Shown piece after piece: positions 52,305 to 60,383 of a stretch of DNA of 64,000 bases (position 1 is its first letter; each line of letters starts with the position of its first letter). The stretch is from assembly GCF_910588715.1 (NCBI RefSeq), contig NZ_CAJURG010000003.1, forward strand, positions 248,001 to 312,000, given 5' to 3'. Origin of the DNA: an uncultured Clostridium sp. (GTDB lineage: Bacteria > Bacillota > Clostridia > Clostridiales > Clostridiaceae). A model generated the notes under the pieces. That model was not told where the DNA came from. It did no database searches and was given only the letters and a program-made list of their open reading frames with translations. The position numbers and the translations under genes are program-made.

Positions 52305-53144
52305 TTATTGAAAATCTGCAAATCCTTTTCCTAAAACTTCTATTGATTCATTAACAGTTAAAAAGGCTTCTGGATCTATTTCTTTGACATCCTTTTTTAA
52401 AGATATAAATTCATTTGAGCTTAAAACTGTGTATATTATTTTTACATCACTTCCTGTATATCCACCATTTCCATTAAGAACTGTACATCCTCTATCAATT
52501 TTTTTAATTATATGATTAACTATGGCCTTTTCTTTTGATGTTATTATAAATACTTGCTTACATCTATTAAATCCATCTATAAATTTATCTATAACTAATC
52601 CAATTAATATTACACTAAAAAATCCAAACAATCCTTTATCTACACCAAATACACTAATAGCCATTATACAAACAAGTGAATCTGTAATAAGTACAGATAT
52701 CCCTATACCAATAGGTGTAAACTTACTAATAATTGCAGCTATAATACTAGTTCCACCAGTAGATGCTCCTTGATGAAAAACAATTGCTGCACCCATTCCT
52801 AAAATTATTGATCCAAAAAAACTAGCTAAAAACATATTTTCAGTTAAAATTCCTGGAGTAAAAAATTTCTCAATTACCCACATAAATACCGAAAGCATTA
52901 CTGTTGCATAAATACTCTTTCCTCCAAAAGATTTTCCCAAAACAAGAAAAGCTAAAATAAAAAGAAAAATATTAAGCACAAATACAACTATACTAGTATC
53001 TAAACCTACTAATTTATTTATTACTAATCCTATACCTGACACTCCACCTGCTGCTATATCACTAGGAAAGAAAAAATATTCTAATGCTAAGGCAGTTAAT
53101 GCTATTCCTATAGTTGTAAGTAAATATTCTTTAATCTTTTGCAT
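52305..53144 (-). CDS. YitT-family membrane protein, copy 1
   Basis: A 279-aa protein with five or six N-terminal membrane segments (residues 5-190, including LEYFFFPSDIAAGGVSGIGL and GASTGGTSIIAAIISKFT) and a C-terminal soluble DUF2179 domain (NHIIKKIDRGCTVLNGNGGYTGSD and IKEIDPEAFLTVNE). YitT proteins are widespread in Firmicutes; their function is unresolved. It is a tandem paralogue of the next gene. GATAGGAG precedes ATG. Confidence 0.92.
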   Translation of the reverse strand: MQKIKEYLLTTIGIALTALALEYFFFPSDIAAGGVSGIGLVINKLVGLDTSIVVFVLNIFLFILAFLVLGKSFGGKSIYATVMLSVFMWVIEKFFTPGILTENMFLASFFGSIILGMGAAIVFHQGASTGGTSIIAAIISKFTPIGIGISVLITDSLVCIMAISVFGVDKGLFGFFSVILIGLVIDKFIDGFNRCKQVFIITSKEKAIVNHIIKKIDRGCTVLNGNGGYTGSDVKIIYTVLSSNEFISLKKDVKEIDPEAFLTVNESIEVLGKGFADFQ

Positions 53145-53169
53145 AATTATCTCCTATCGTTTTTTAATT

Positions 53170-54018
53170 TTAATCATCATCTATACCCTTGAATCCTTCT
53201 CCCATAACTTCATGAACTTCTCCAACCGTTATAAAAGCATTTTTATCAATACCACTAATGTGGTTTTTTAATTTTATAAATTCACTTCTATCTAAAACTG
53301 TATATAATAAAGATGTATCATTTCCAGTAAAAGCACCAACTCCTTTTATAAAAGTACACCCCCTTTCCAAATCATTTAATATATAATTACTTATTTCTTT
53401 ATTTTTAGGGCTTATTATTGTAATTTCACTTTTAACCTTAAATCCAGCTATTATTTTGTCTATAACAACTCCATTTATTATAACAGCTAATAATCCATAT
53501 AATCCAATATCAATACCAAAAGTTATAGCTCCTAATAGAGTAACTAAAAAATCAACCATAAGCAATGATTTACCTATATCAACATGGAAAAATTTATTTA
53601 AAATCTTAGCTATTATATCTGTTCCACCACTTGAAGCATTAGCATTAAATACTATCGCCATTCCTCCAGCTGATATTAGAGTTCCAAATATAGTTGCAAG
53701 CATTAAATCACTTGTTACTGTAAAGTGAAAAAAAGTTTGCATTATCCACATAGATGTTGATAATAAAAGACTACAATATATACTCTTAGCCCCAAACTTA
53801 GCTCCTATTACTATTAATGCAATTACAAATAAAACAGCATCCATAATTAAAACAAGCGGTCCAATTGATATAAATGGTATGTAATGATTTATAACAATTG
53901 CTAATCCTGTTATTCCTCCTGCTGCAATATTATTAGGATCAAAAAAATACACTACGGATATTGCAACTAAAAGTATTCCAATAGTTATTAATAAAAAATC
54001 TTTTAAATTTTTATTCAT
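53170..54018 (-). CDS. YitT-family membrane protein, copy 2
   Basis: A 282-aa paralogue of the preceding protein: N-terminal membrane domain (VYFFDPNNIAAGGITGLAIV, ASSGGTDIIAKILNKFF) and C-terminal DUF2179 domain (NYILNDLERGCTFIKGVGAFTGND, ISGIDKNAFITVGEVHEVMG). It lies 25 nt upstream of copy 1 on the same strand, so the two are cotranscribed and may form a heteromer. AAGGAG precedes ATG. Confidence 0.92.
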   Translation of the reverse strand: MNKNLKDFLLITIGILLVAISVVYFFDPNNIAAGGITGLAIVINHYIPFISIGPLVLIMDAVLFVIALIVIGAKFGAKSIYCSLLLSTSMWIMQTFFHFTVTSDLMLATIFGTLISAGGMAIVFNANASSGGTDIIAKILNKFFHVDIGKSLLMVDFLVTLLGAITFGIDIGLYGLLAVIINGVVIDKIIAGFKVKSEITIISPKNKEISNYILNDLERGCTFIKGVGAFTGNDTSLLYTVLDRSEFIKLKNHISGIDKNAFITVGEVHEVMGEGFKGIDDD

Positions 54019-54142
54019 AAAAATACTCCTTACAATTTTAAACTACTTGTATTATTTTTCCTCACTCCATATTTTTTATCCTAGTTGATTTAATATCCTT
54101 AATCATTATATTCAACTTTAATCAAGTATGATTTTTTAGCAT

Positions 54143-54173
54143 AAAAAAACTGCGACTTAAAATCGCAGTTTTA
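54143..54173 (-). terminator. Terminator after the transketolase operon
   Basis: Stem AAAACTGCGA / TCGCAGTTTT, 7-nt loop, T7 tail on the minus strand. Confidence 0.88.
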
Positions 54174-54206
54174 GTGGTAAATAGCTGTTTTGTGGTATAT
54201 AATAAT

Positions 54207-55151
54207 CTATTTTTTTAGGGTAATTGCTTGTTTAACTTTATTTACTATATCTTTTGATGTTAAGTTATATGCCTTTAATAATTCATCTGGCTTTCCACTT
54301 TCACCAAAAGTATCGTTAATTCCAACCTTTAAAACTGGTACTGGATAATTTTCAGTAATAACTTCTGAAACTGCTGAACCTAATCCACCAATAATGCTAT
54401 GCTCTTCAGCAGTTACTATAACACCTGTTTCTTTAGCAGACTTTATAATTAATTCAGTGTCTAAAGGCTTTATTGTATGTATATTTACAATCTTAGCATC
54501 AATTCCTTCTTTTGCTAAAATATCTTTTGCTTCTATTGCAGCATCAACCATTATTCCTGTTGCAATTATAGTAACGTCTCTACCTTCTGATACTACAACA
54601 CCTTTTCCTAATTCGAATTTGTAAGTGCTTTCATCATTTATAACATTAACAGCAGCTCTTCCTAATCTTACATAGCAAGGTCCATCATACTTAGCTATAG
54701 CCTTGATTGCAGCCATAGTTTCAACTGCATCTGCTGGTGAAATAACTACCATGTTTGGTATGCTTCTCATTAATGATAAATCTTCAACAGTTTGATGAGA
54801 TGCACCATCTTCTCCAACTGTTAAACCTGCATGAGTGGCACAAACTTTAACATTTAATTTTGGATAACAAATTGAATTTCTTATTTGCTCAAATGCTCTA
54901 CCTGCAGCAAACATTGCAAATGTACTTACAAAAGGAATTTTTCCACAAGTTGATAATCCTGCTGCAACTCCCATCATATTTCCTTCAGCAATACCCATGT
55001 TAAAGAATCTTTCTGGAGAAACTGCTTTAAAATCTGCTGTTTTAGTAGATTTAGATAAATCTGCATCTAATACTACTACATTTTCATTTTCTCTTGCTAA
55101 TTCTGCTAATGCTTTTCCATATGCTTCTCTTGTAGCGATTTTCTTACTCAT
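54207..55151 (-). CDS. Transketolase, C-terminal subunit
   Basis: A 314-aa protein equal to the pyrimidine-binding and C-terminal domains of transketolase: catalytic Glu in NMGIAEGNMMGVAAGLS, FVSTFAMFAAGRAFEQIRN, THAGLTVGEDGASHQTVED, and a last domain starting ATGIMVDAAIEAKDIL. It forms one enzyme with the N-terminal subunit encoded just upstream; starts and stops overlap by one base (TAATG). Transfers two-carbon units between sugar phosphates in the non-oxidative pentose phosphate pathway. Confidence 0.94.
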   Translation of the reverse strand: MSKKIATREAYGKALAELARENENVVVLDADLSKSTKTADFKAVSPERFFNMGIAEGNMMGVAAGLSTCGKIPFVSTFAMFAAGRAFEQIRNSICYPKLNVKVCATHAGLTVGEDGASHQTVEDLSLMRSIPNMVVISPADAVETMAAIKAIAKYDGPCYVRLGRAAVNVINDESTYKFELGKGVVVSEGRDVTIIATGIMVDAAIEAKDILAKEGIDAKIVNIHTIKPLDTELIIKSAKETGVIVTAEEHSIIGGLGSAVSEVITENYPVPVLKVGINDTFGESGKPDELLKAYNLTSKDIVNKVKQAITLKK

Positions 55152-55975
55152 TATCTGTCTCCTCCAATCTCAGCTAAAGCTTTTTCACATTGCTCTTTAC
55201 TTGGTGCTGTACCATGCCATCCTGCTTCATTTTCCATAAATGATACACCTTTTCCTTTAACAGTTTTACATATAATAACCGTTGGCATACCCTTACATGA
55301 TTTTGCCTTTTCTATAGCATCTATTATTTCATCATAATTATGTCCATCAATAACCAAAGTATTCCATCCAAATGCTTCAAACTTTTTATCTATTGGTGAT
55401 GGATTCATAACCTCTTCTATATTTCCATCTATTTGTAATCCATTAAAATCTACAAAGGCAGTTAAATTATCTAATTTATAATGAGCTGCGCACATAGAAG
55501 CTTCCCATACTTGACCTTCTTCTAATTCACCATCACCTAAAATAGTATAAACTCTATATGACTTATTATCTATTTTTCCTGCTAATGCCATTCCTACAGC
55601 TGAAGAAATCCCCTGACCTAAAGAACCAGTTGACATATCTATTCCAGGTAAACATTTCATACTTGGATGACCTTGTAATCTTGATCCAAGCTTTCTTAAA
55701 GTATTTAGCTCTTCTACTGGAAAAAATCCTTTTCTTGCTAATGCACTATATAAAACTGGGGCAGCATGACCTTTTGATAATACAAATCTATCTCTATCCG
55801 GATTTTTTGGATTGCTTGCATCTATATTCATTTCTTTAAAGAAAAGAGTAGTTACAATATCAGTTGCTGATAAAGATCCACCTGGATGTCCTGATGCTGA
55901 TTCTGTTAACATTGAAACTATATCTTTTCTTATTAATTTAGATATTGATTTTAATTCTTCTATATTATTAATCAT
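55151..55975 (-). CDS. Transketolase, N-terminal subunit
   Basis: A 274-aa protein with the thiamine-diphosphate domain of transketolase: ESASGHPGGSLSATDIV, DRFVLSKGHAAPVLYSALA, GSLGQGISSAVGMALAGK, and the cofactor motif GDGELEEGQVWEA with AFVDFNGLQIDG. Split transketolases of this kind are usual in clostridia and archaea. Coupled to the C-terminal subunit. ATGGAGG precedes ATG 55975. The 260-nt upstream gap is AT-rich, with the mazF terminator at its far end. Confidence 0.94.
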   Translation of the reverse strand: MINNIEELKSISKLIRKDIVSMLTESASGHPGGSLSATDIVTTLFFKEMNIDASNPKNPDRDRFVLSKGHAAPVLYSALARKGFFPVEELNTLRKLGSRLQGHPSMKCLPGIDMSTGSLGQGISSAVGMALAGKIDNKSYRVYTILGDGELEEGQVWEASMCAAHYKLDNLTAFVDFNGLQIDGNIEEVMNPSPIDKKFEAFGWNTLVIDGHNYDEIIDAIEKAKSCKGMPTVIICKTVKGKGVSFMENEAGWHGTAPSKEQCEKALAEIGGDR

Positions 55976-56189
55976 TTAAAAGCCTCCATTTTAATAATTT
56001 ATATTAATATATTCTATTATACTCTTGAATTATGTAAATTAATCAAATTTATTTTAATATGTAAATTAACCAACTCCATTTTAACATAATAGATTTCATT
56101 TGTATACACTATTTTTTATTAAAGTATACTTTATTTATTTTTAATTGTATATCACATTTATGATTATTATAAGTATCAAATAAAAAATA

Positions 56190-56219
56190 AAAAGACAAAG
56201 CAATTCTACTTTGTCTTTT
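56190..56219 (-). terminator. Terminator after mazF
   Basis: Stem AAAAGACAAAG / CTTTGTCTTTT, 8-nt loop, T-rich tail on the minus strand. Confidence 0.85.
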
Positions 56220-56238
56220 CATCTATTAAATACAATAT

Positions 56239-56592
56239 TTAAGCTAGACTTATACTTATAAGTAATGATTTATCTACTTTTTTCATATCCGCTTCTGTCA
56301 TATGACCTATTTTTTCTTTAAGTCTTTTTTTATCTAGAGTTCTTATTTGCTCTAATAAAACAACAGAATCTCTATTTAACCCATATTCCTCTGATGAAAT
56401 CTCTACATGTGTTGGAAGCTTGGCTTTATTAATTTGAGAAGTTATAGCAGCTACTATTACTGTAGGACTATACTTATTCCCTATATCATTTTGTATAATA
56501 ATTACTGGCCTAATTCCACCTTGCTCAGAGCCTATAACAGGACTTAAATCTGCATAAAAAATATCCCCTCTTTTTACAACCATAGTCGTCAT
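56239..56592 (-). CDS. MazF/NdoA-type endoribonuclease toxin
   Basis: A 117-aa protein of the PemK/MazF fold starting VVKRGDIFYADLSPVIGSEQGGIRP, then VIIIQNDIGNKYSPTVIVAAIT, LLEQIRTLDKKRL. The RP and NTYSPTV-like motifs and the T-S pair match chromosomal Firmicutes NdoA, which cuts mRNA at UACAU. The start at 56592 fits a GGAGTGTGA site within the end of the antitoxin; nine extra N-terminal codons are open but unsupported. Coupled to the antitoxin 8 nt upstream. Confidence 0.93.
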   Translation of the reverse strand: MTTMVVKRGDIFYADLSPVIGSEQGGIRPVIIIQNDIGNKYSPTVIVAAITSQINKAKLPTHVEISSEEYGLNRDSVVLLEQIRTLDKKRLKEKIGHMTEADMKKVDKSLLISISLA

Positions 56593-56600
56593 TAAAAATA

Positions 56601-56861
56601 TCACACTCCGCAAAGCCATTTCTCATATTCATTTATATCATCAAATTTGTATTTAAGTGACCTTTGTGATGAATTAGCATCGTATGAAAGTTCTAAATTA
56701 ATTTTCGACATTTCTTTATAGCCATTTTTCATTAATTCAAAAAACTTACTTGCTTCATTCTCCTCACTATATACTATTAAACTATCTTTAATAAATTTAC
56801 TACTTTTTTCAAAATCATTTTTAAATTTACAGATTATTGTATTATCTATTTTTTTTGACAT
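56601..56861 (-). CDS. Putative MazE/NdoAI-type antitoxin
   Basis: An 86-aa acidic protein directly upstream of mazF. Its N-terminus lacks a clear ribbon-helix-helix, but the C-terminus NEYEKWLCGV resembles the YEKWL end of EndoAI-type antitoxins, which occupies the toxin active site. Position and size are those of an antitoxin; homology is not clear to me. AGGAGG precedes ATG, and a good promoter lies 40 nt upstream. Confidence 0.72.
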   Translation of the reverse strand: MSKKIDNTIICKFKNDFEKSSKFIKDSLIVYSEENEASKFFELMKNGYKEMSKINLELSYDANSSQRSLKYKFDDINEYEKWLCGV

Positions 56862-56902
56862 ATTTGACCTCCTAGGAGTTCTATTTGGAATGTAATAAGA
56901 AA

Positions 56903-56931
56903 ATTATATTTCAAAATATGTCATTTTGCAA
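56903..56931 (-). promoter_or_regulatory. Promoter of the mazEF pair
   Basis: On the minus strand TTGCAA (56931-56926), 17-nt spacer, TATAAT (56908-56903). The rest of the 56862-57209 gap holds no ORF; a gene that often sits here in relatives (alr, alanine racemase) is absent. Confidence 0.75.
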
Positions 56932-57164
56932 ATAGAAATGTCACTATCTGTATAAAATTTATATTTTTTTACAAAAAACTAATCTTTTATGAGTATATTT
57001 TTAATTATTATTTCTAAAATAATTAATATGTACTTAGATTATCACCACAATTAATACAACTTGATTTAACTAAATACTACACTGGCTAAATTTTCTTTGT
57101 ACTATTTATCTCTATTTAATCATTTGTTTCTTATGTTCTTATCTTATTTAAACTTTGTATAACG

Positions 57165-57189
57165 AATACTGAATTTATATTCAGTATCC
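57165..57189 (-). terminator. Small hairpin after the GerS-like gene
   Basis: GATACTGAA / TTCAGTATTC with a short loop immediately past the stop codon. No T run on the minus strand, so termination is uncertain. Confidence 0.35.
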
Positions 57190-57209
57190 ATATTTTATTT
57201 TTAAAAAAA

Positions 57210-57818
57210 CTAGTTAAATAAATTTTCATCAATATCTTTAACTATTTTAAAATCTTCATAAACTATTCTTACAGAATCATTTCCATCTTTATCATAAATT
57301 ATAATTCCAATAGGAGTTCTAAGCTTTTTATTAATAAAAATTCTTGCACTATTAAAATGCTCATTATTTAAAAACAATTCTGTATCTACTTGTATATATA
57401 TTTTATCTCCCCACTCTTCTTGTCCCTCTTTTACTGAGTCACTTATTAATGGATAAGATAATATGTTATTCATAAATGCTATCGAGTGAAGTATGTCCAT
57501 GTTGCTTTCAATTACATATTCACCAGTAGATGAATTATCTTTTACATAAATTCCATCAGCTTTATAAATTTTAACTTTATCATTAAACTCAACCCTTACC
57601 CCTTTATCTTTTGAATAATATTGAAATGTATCTTCTCTCTCTTCTCCTTTGCTATTCTTAACTATGTACTCAACTTTTGTTTCATAACATTTAATATTTT
57701 TTAAATCTCTAATTATATCCTCATTGTTTGGCGAAACCATTCCTCTAAATATAACAACAAGAAAAATAGATATAAAAGGTATGATTAGTAATAATGTTAT
57801 AATAATTTTTTTCTTCAT
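57210..57818 (-). CDS. GerS/LolA-like exported protein
   Basis: A 202-aa protein with an N-terminal signal or anchor (KKKIIITLLLIIPFISIFLVVIF) without a lipobox cysteine, then a beta-rich domain (CYETKVEYIVKNSKGEER, YYSKDKGVRVEF, SMDILHSIAF-type centre, and KLRTPIGIIIYDKDGND). It resembles GerS-type spore germination lipoproteins, which are LolA-like and stand next to alanine racemase in C. difficile. Missing lipobox argues for an anchored rather than lipidated form. GGAGG precedes ATG 57818; six further codons are open upstream. Confidence 0.7.
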   Translation of the reverse strand: MKKKIIITLLLIIPFISIFLVVIFRGMVSPNNEDIIRDLKNIKCYETKVEYIVKNSKGEEREDTFQYYSKDKGVRVEFNDKVKIYKADGIYVKDNSSTGEYVIESNMDILHSIAFMNNILSYPLISDSVKEGQEEWGDKIYIQVDTELFLNNEHFNSARIFINKKLRTPIGIIIYDKDGNDSVRIVYEDFKIVKDIDENLFN

Positions 57819-57939
57819 AGATCCTCCAATAACCACTATTTCATTATTACTAATATTAAATAACTATATATTTTATTCTTAATTTATCATTAAGCTGCTT
57901 AAAAAAATATTATTTATGTTAATTTTTACTATATAAATA

Positions 57940-58320
57940 TTATGTAGGTTGATGTGACTCTAGTACTACAAATGCAATTGCACAACTTCTATTATGAGAA
58001 ATAGAAACATTAAATTTATAATTATTAGATTTTATTAATTCTTTTACCTTATTAGATACCTCTACAAAAGGTTTACCTAATTCATCTCTAAATACTTCTA
58101 TATCACTTAAAGAAAATCCCCTTACACCAGTTCCTATAGCCTTGCTCACTGATTCTTTTACTGCAAAATTACCTGCAATACTCTCTGCTCTAAAATTTAT
58201 TTTAGCTAATTCTTTAAGTTCTCTCTTAGTAAATATTTTTTCTAAAAACATTGGTGTATTGTTTATCGCCTTCTCTATTCTGTCTATTTCTATTATGTCT
58301 GTTCCAATTCCCAATATCAT
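57940..58320 (-). CDS. acpS: Holo-[acyl-carrier-protein] synthase
   Basis: A 126-aa 4'-phosphopantetheinyl transferase that activates ACP. GIGTDIIEIDRIEKAI at the start, FTKRELKELAK, then FAVKESVSKAIGTGVRGFSLSDIEV and SISHNRSCAIAFVVLE. Normal length and all key acidic residues present. AGAGGTG precedes ATG. Upstream of the GerS-like and mazEF genes, an order known in other clostridia. Confidence 0.96.
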   Translation of the reverse strand: MILGIGTDIIEIDRIEKAINNTPMFLEKIFTKRELKELAKINFRAESIAGNFAVKESVSKAIGTGVRGFSLSDIEVFRDELGKPFVEVSNKVKELIKSNNYKFNVSISHNRSCAIAFVVLESHQPT

Positions 58321-58409
58321 TAAATCACCTCTTTTGTTAAACTATACATCCATAAGGATAATTTAATTATCTTTTGTATTGTTACCTTATGTAAATATAA
58401 TCTTAGAAA

Positions 58410-58709
58410 TTAAAATTCAGCCGCACATAAATCCGAATATTCACCAACTATATCAACTAAGTGAATAGGAGAAACTAAATTATTAAATAATAATACTAAT
58501 ATATCGTTTGCTTTTTTTTCTTCAATAGCAACTAAACTTACATAATCTCTTTCTAAGTTAATTACTTCCCCATCATTAAAGTCTTGTCTTTCAATTTCTA
58601 TACCAAAAGCTTGTCTATTTCTTATCATTTTTTCAGTCATTCTATAAATATATTTAACTTCTCTCTCATCAATATTAACAATCTCGCTTAATGTTTTATT
58701 TATCTTCAT
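58410..58709 (-). CDS. Small conserved hypothetical protein
   Basis: A 99-aa soluble protein that I cannot name. The first half is a helix with charged repeats (VKYIYRMTEKMIRNRQAFGIEIE), the second half strands and a C-terminal CAAEF end. No membrane segment. GTGGAGGG lies 10 nt before the ATG. It sits between ssb and acpS on the same strand, 89 nt before acpS. Start and frame are credible; function unknown. Confidence 0.65.
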   Translation of the reverse strand: MKINKTLSEIVNIDEREVKYIYRMTEKMIRNRQAFGIEIERQDFNDGEVINLERDYVSLVAIEEKKANDILVLLFNNLVSPIHLVDIVGEYSDLCAAEF

Positions 58710-58954
58710 ACTGCCTTATCCCTCCACATATTATTAATAATTAATTAATAATTAAACAATAACATAAATTAAATTAAAATTATGTCAAATGGTGGAGTCG
58801 CTAAAAATAAAATTTTCCTTACTATTCAACATAATTGTAATTTATTACACTTTTTTTATTGAATATTATAAATTTACTTATTAATCATGTTATTTAAAAG
58901 GTTAAAATAATTGTCGAAAACTATAATCGCAGAAAAAAACTTATTATATAATAT

Positions 58955-58990
58955 AAAAATAAAGATTGCTAAAAGCAATCTTTATTTTTA
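58955..58990 (-). terminator. Terminator after ssb
   Basis: Stem AATAAAGATTGCT / AGCAATCTTTATT with a 3-nt loop and T-rich tail on both sides. The 58710-58954 stretch upstream of the 99-aa gene holds nothing else I can name. Confidence 0.82.
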
Positions 58991-58994
58991 TAAT

Positions 58995-59354
58995 TTATTC
59001 TTCACCAATAACTTCATTATTTTCTCTAACTTCTCTTTTGTTTCCAACAAATTTAAAATCTTCGGCAACAACTTCTGCTATATATTTTTTATTTCCTTGT
59101 TTATCTTCATAACTTCCTGTTTTTAGTCTTCCACTTAAACTAATATAGCTTCCTTTAGTCATGTATTTACATACTACTTCAGCTTTTCTTCCCCATATAG
59201 TTACAGGAATTAAATCAGCTTTTCTAGTTCCATCAGCAGATTTAAAATTTCTATCTACCGCAATTATGAACCTTGTAAAAACTTTTTCACCATTATCTAT
59301 AGTTTTTAGTTCAGGGTCCTTTATAAGTTTTCCTAATAATACTATTTTATTCAT
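58995..59354 (-). CDS. Single-stranded DNA-binding protein (short form)
   Basis: A 119-aa OB-fold protein: MNKIVLLGKLIKDPELKTIDNGEKV, FIIAVDRNFKSADGTRKADLIPVTIWGRKAEV, KGSYISLSGRLKTGSYEDKQGNK. It lacks the long acidic tail and DDDIPF tip of the replicative SSB, so it is a shorter paralogue, perhaps for competence or repair, as in B. subtilis SsbB. AGGAGG precedes ATG. Monocistronic. Confidence 0.88.
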   Translation of the reverse strand: MNKIVLLGKLIKDPELKTIDNGEKVFTRFIIAVDRNFKSADGTRKADLIPVTIWGRKAEVVCKYMTKGSYISLSGRLKTGSYEDKQGNKKYIAEVVAEDFKFVGNKREVRENNEVIGEE

Positions 59355-59476
59355 TTAATTACACCTCCTGAATACTTCATCTTTGAGTATAACCACTTCA
59401 TTTTTTTCTATTCATTGGAAATTTATAATTATAATGATATTTCTAAAATATTATTAGATTCAATATTTATTTAAAA

Positions 59477-60328
59477 TTATTTTACTGACTCAATTTTTCT
59501 TATAACAATAATAGAATTAATTTCCCCACCTGTAATTAAAATTATGGAAGTTAAATATAACCATGTTATTAGTATAATAACAGCTCCTAATCCTCCATAT
59601 ATTTTGGAATAATTACTAAAATTATTTATATAAAATGAAAATCCTAAAGAAACAACTAGCCAACCTACTGTACAAGCAATAGCTCCTGGAAAAACTTCTT
59701 TCCATTTAAGTCTTTTTGATGGAGTATATCTATATATACTTGCAAAAATTAATATCATCATAAATATGACTAATATATATCTTAAAAAATTCCATATCCT
59801 ATATACAATTATAGGATGTGGTAGATAGGATGCTATTAAATTTCCTATTAAACCTCCAAATACTAATAATATTAAAGTCAACAATATTACAAATGCTAAT
59901 GAAAAAGTACAAATTATAGCTATAAAAGCTCTCTTTATAAAAGATCTATTTTCATTTAATCCATAAGCCTTATTTATCCCCTTAATTACTGCTCTAAAAG
60001 CTGAAGAAGCAGACCAAACCACTAATAACAAAGAAGCTCCTAATAATCCAGTATTTTGTTTTTCAATAACTTCTATAATTACATTATAAATAAGTTCAAA
60101 TGCACTAGTAGGTAACATAGCCCTTAATGCACCTAATACCTCCATAGAATCTAAATTACTAAATCCAATTAAAGTTAATAAAAAAATTAAAAAAGGAAAA
60201 AATGATAATATTAAATAATATGCTAGCTGTGCGGCTAATGCAAAAATATCATCATTTTTTATTTTAACTATAAAATATATTATAAACTTAAAGAAACTTT
60301 TTTTAATATTAGTCTCTTTTTTAGACAT
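59477..60328 (-). CDS. YihY/BrkB-family membrane protein
   Basis: A 283-aa polytopic protein with six membrane segments; conserved LAAQLAYYLILSFFPFLIFLLTL near residue 32, LLLVVWSASSAFRAVIKGINKAY near 105, a central YTPSKRLKWKEVFPGAIA, and GLGAVIILITWLYLTSIILITGGEIN near the end. Once proposed to be RNase BN, now regarded as a membrane protein of unknown role. It lies 55 nt after the helicase gene on the same strand. Confidence 0.92.
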   Translation of the reverse strand: MSKKETNIKKSFFKFIIYFIVKIKNDDIFALAAQLAYYLILSFFPFLIFLLTLIGFSNLDSMEVLGALRAMLPTSAFELIYNVIIEVIEKQNTGLLGASLLLVVWSASSAFRAVIKGINKAYGLNENRSFIKRAFIAIICTFSLAFVILLTLILLVFGGLIGNLIASYLPHPIIVYRIWNFLRYILVIFMMILIFASIYRYTPSKRLKWKEVFPGAIACTVGWLVVSLGFSFYINNFSNYSKIYGGLGAVIILITWLYLTSIILITGGEINSIIVIRKIESVK

Positions 60329-60383
60329 TATATCACCATATTTCCTTTCCGGTTTATTAACATATAAACCACTAACATTATAA

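Noticed and set aside
54207..55975. Split transketolase as a frameshifted gene
   Set aside because: Two-subunit transketolases with overlapping TAATG are normal in clostridia, and each part has its own proper ends.
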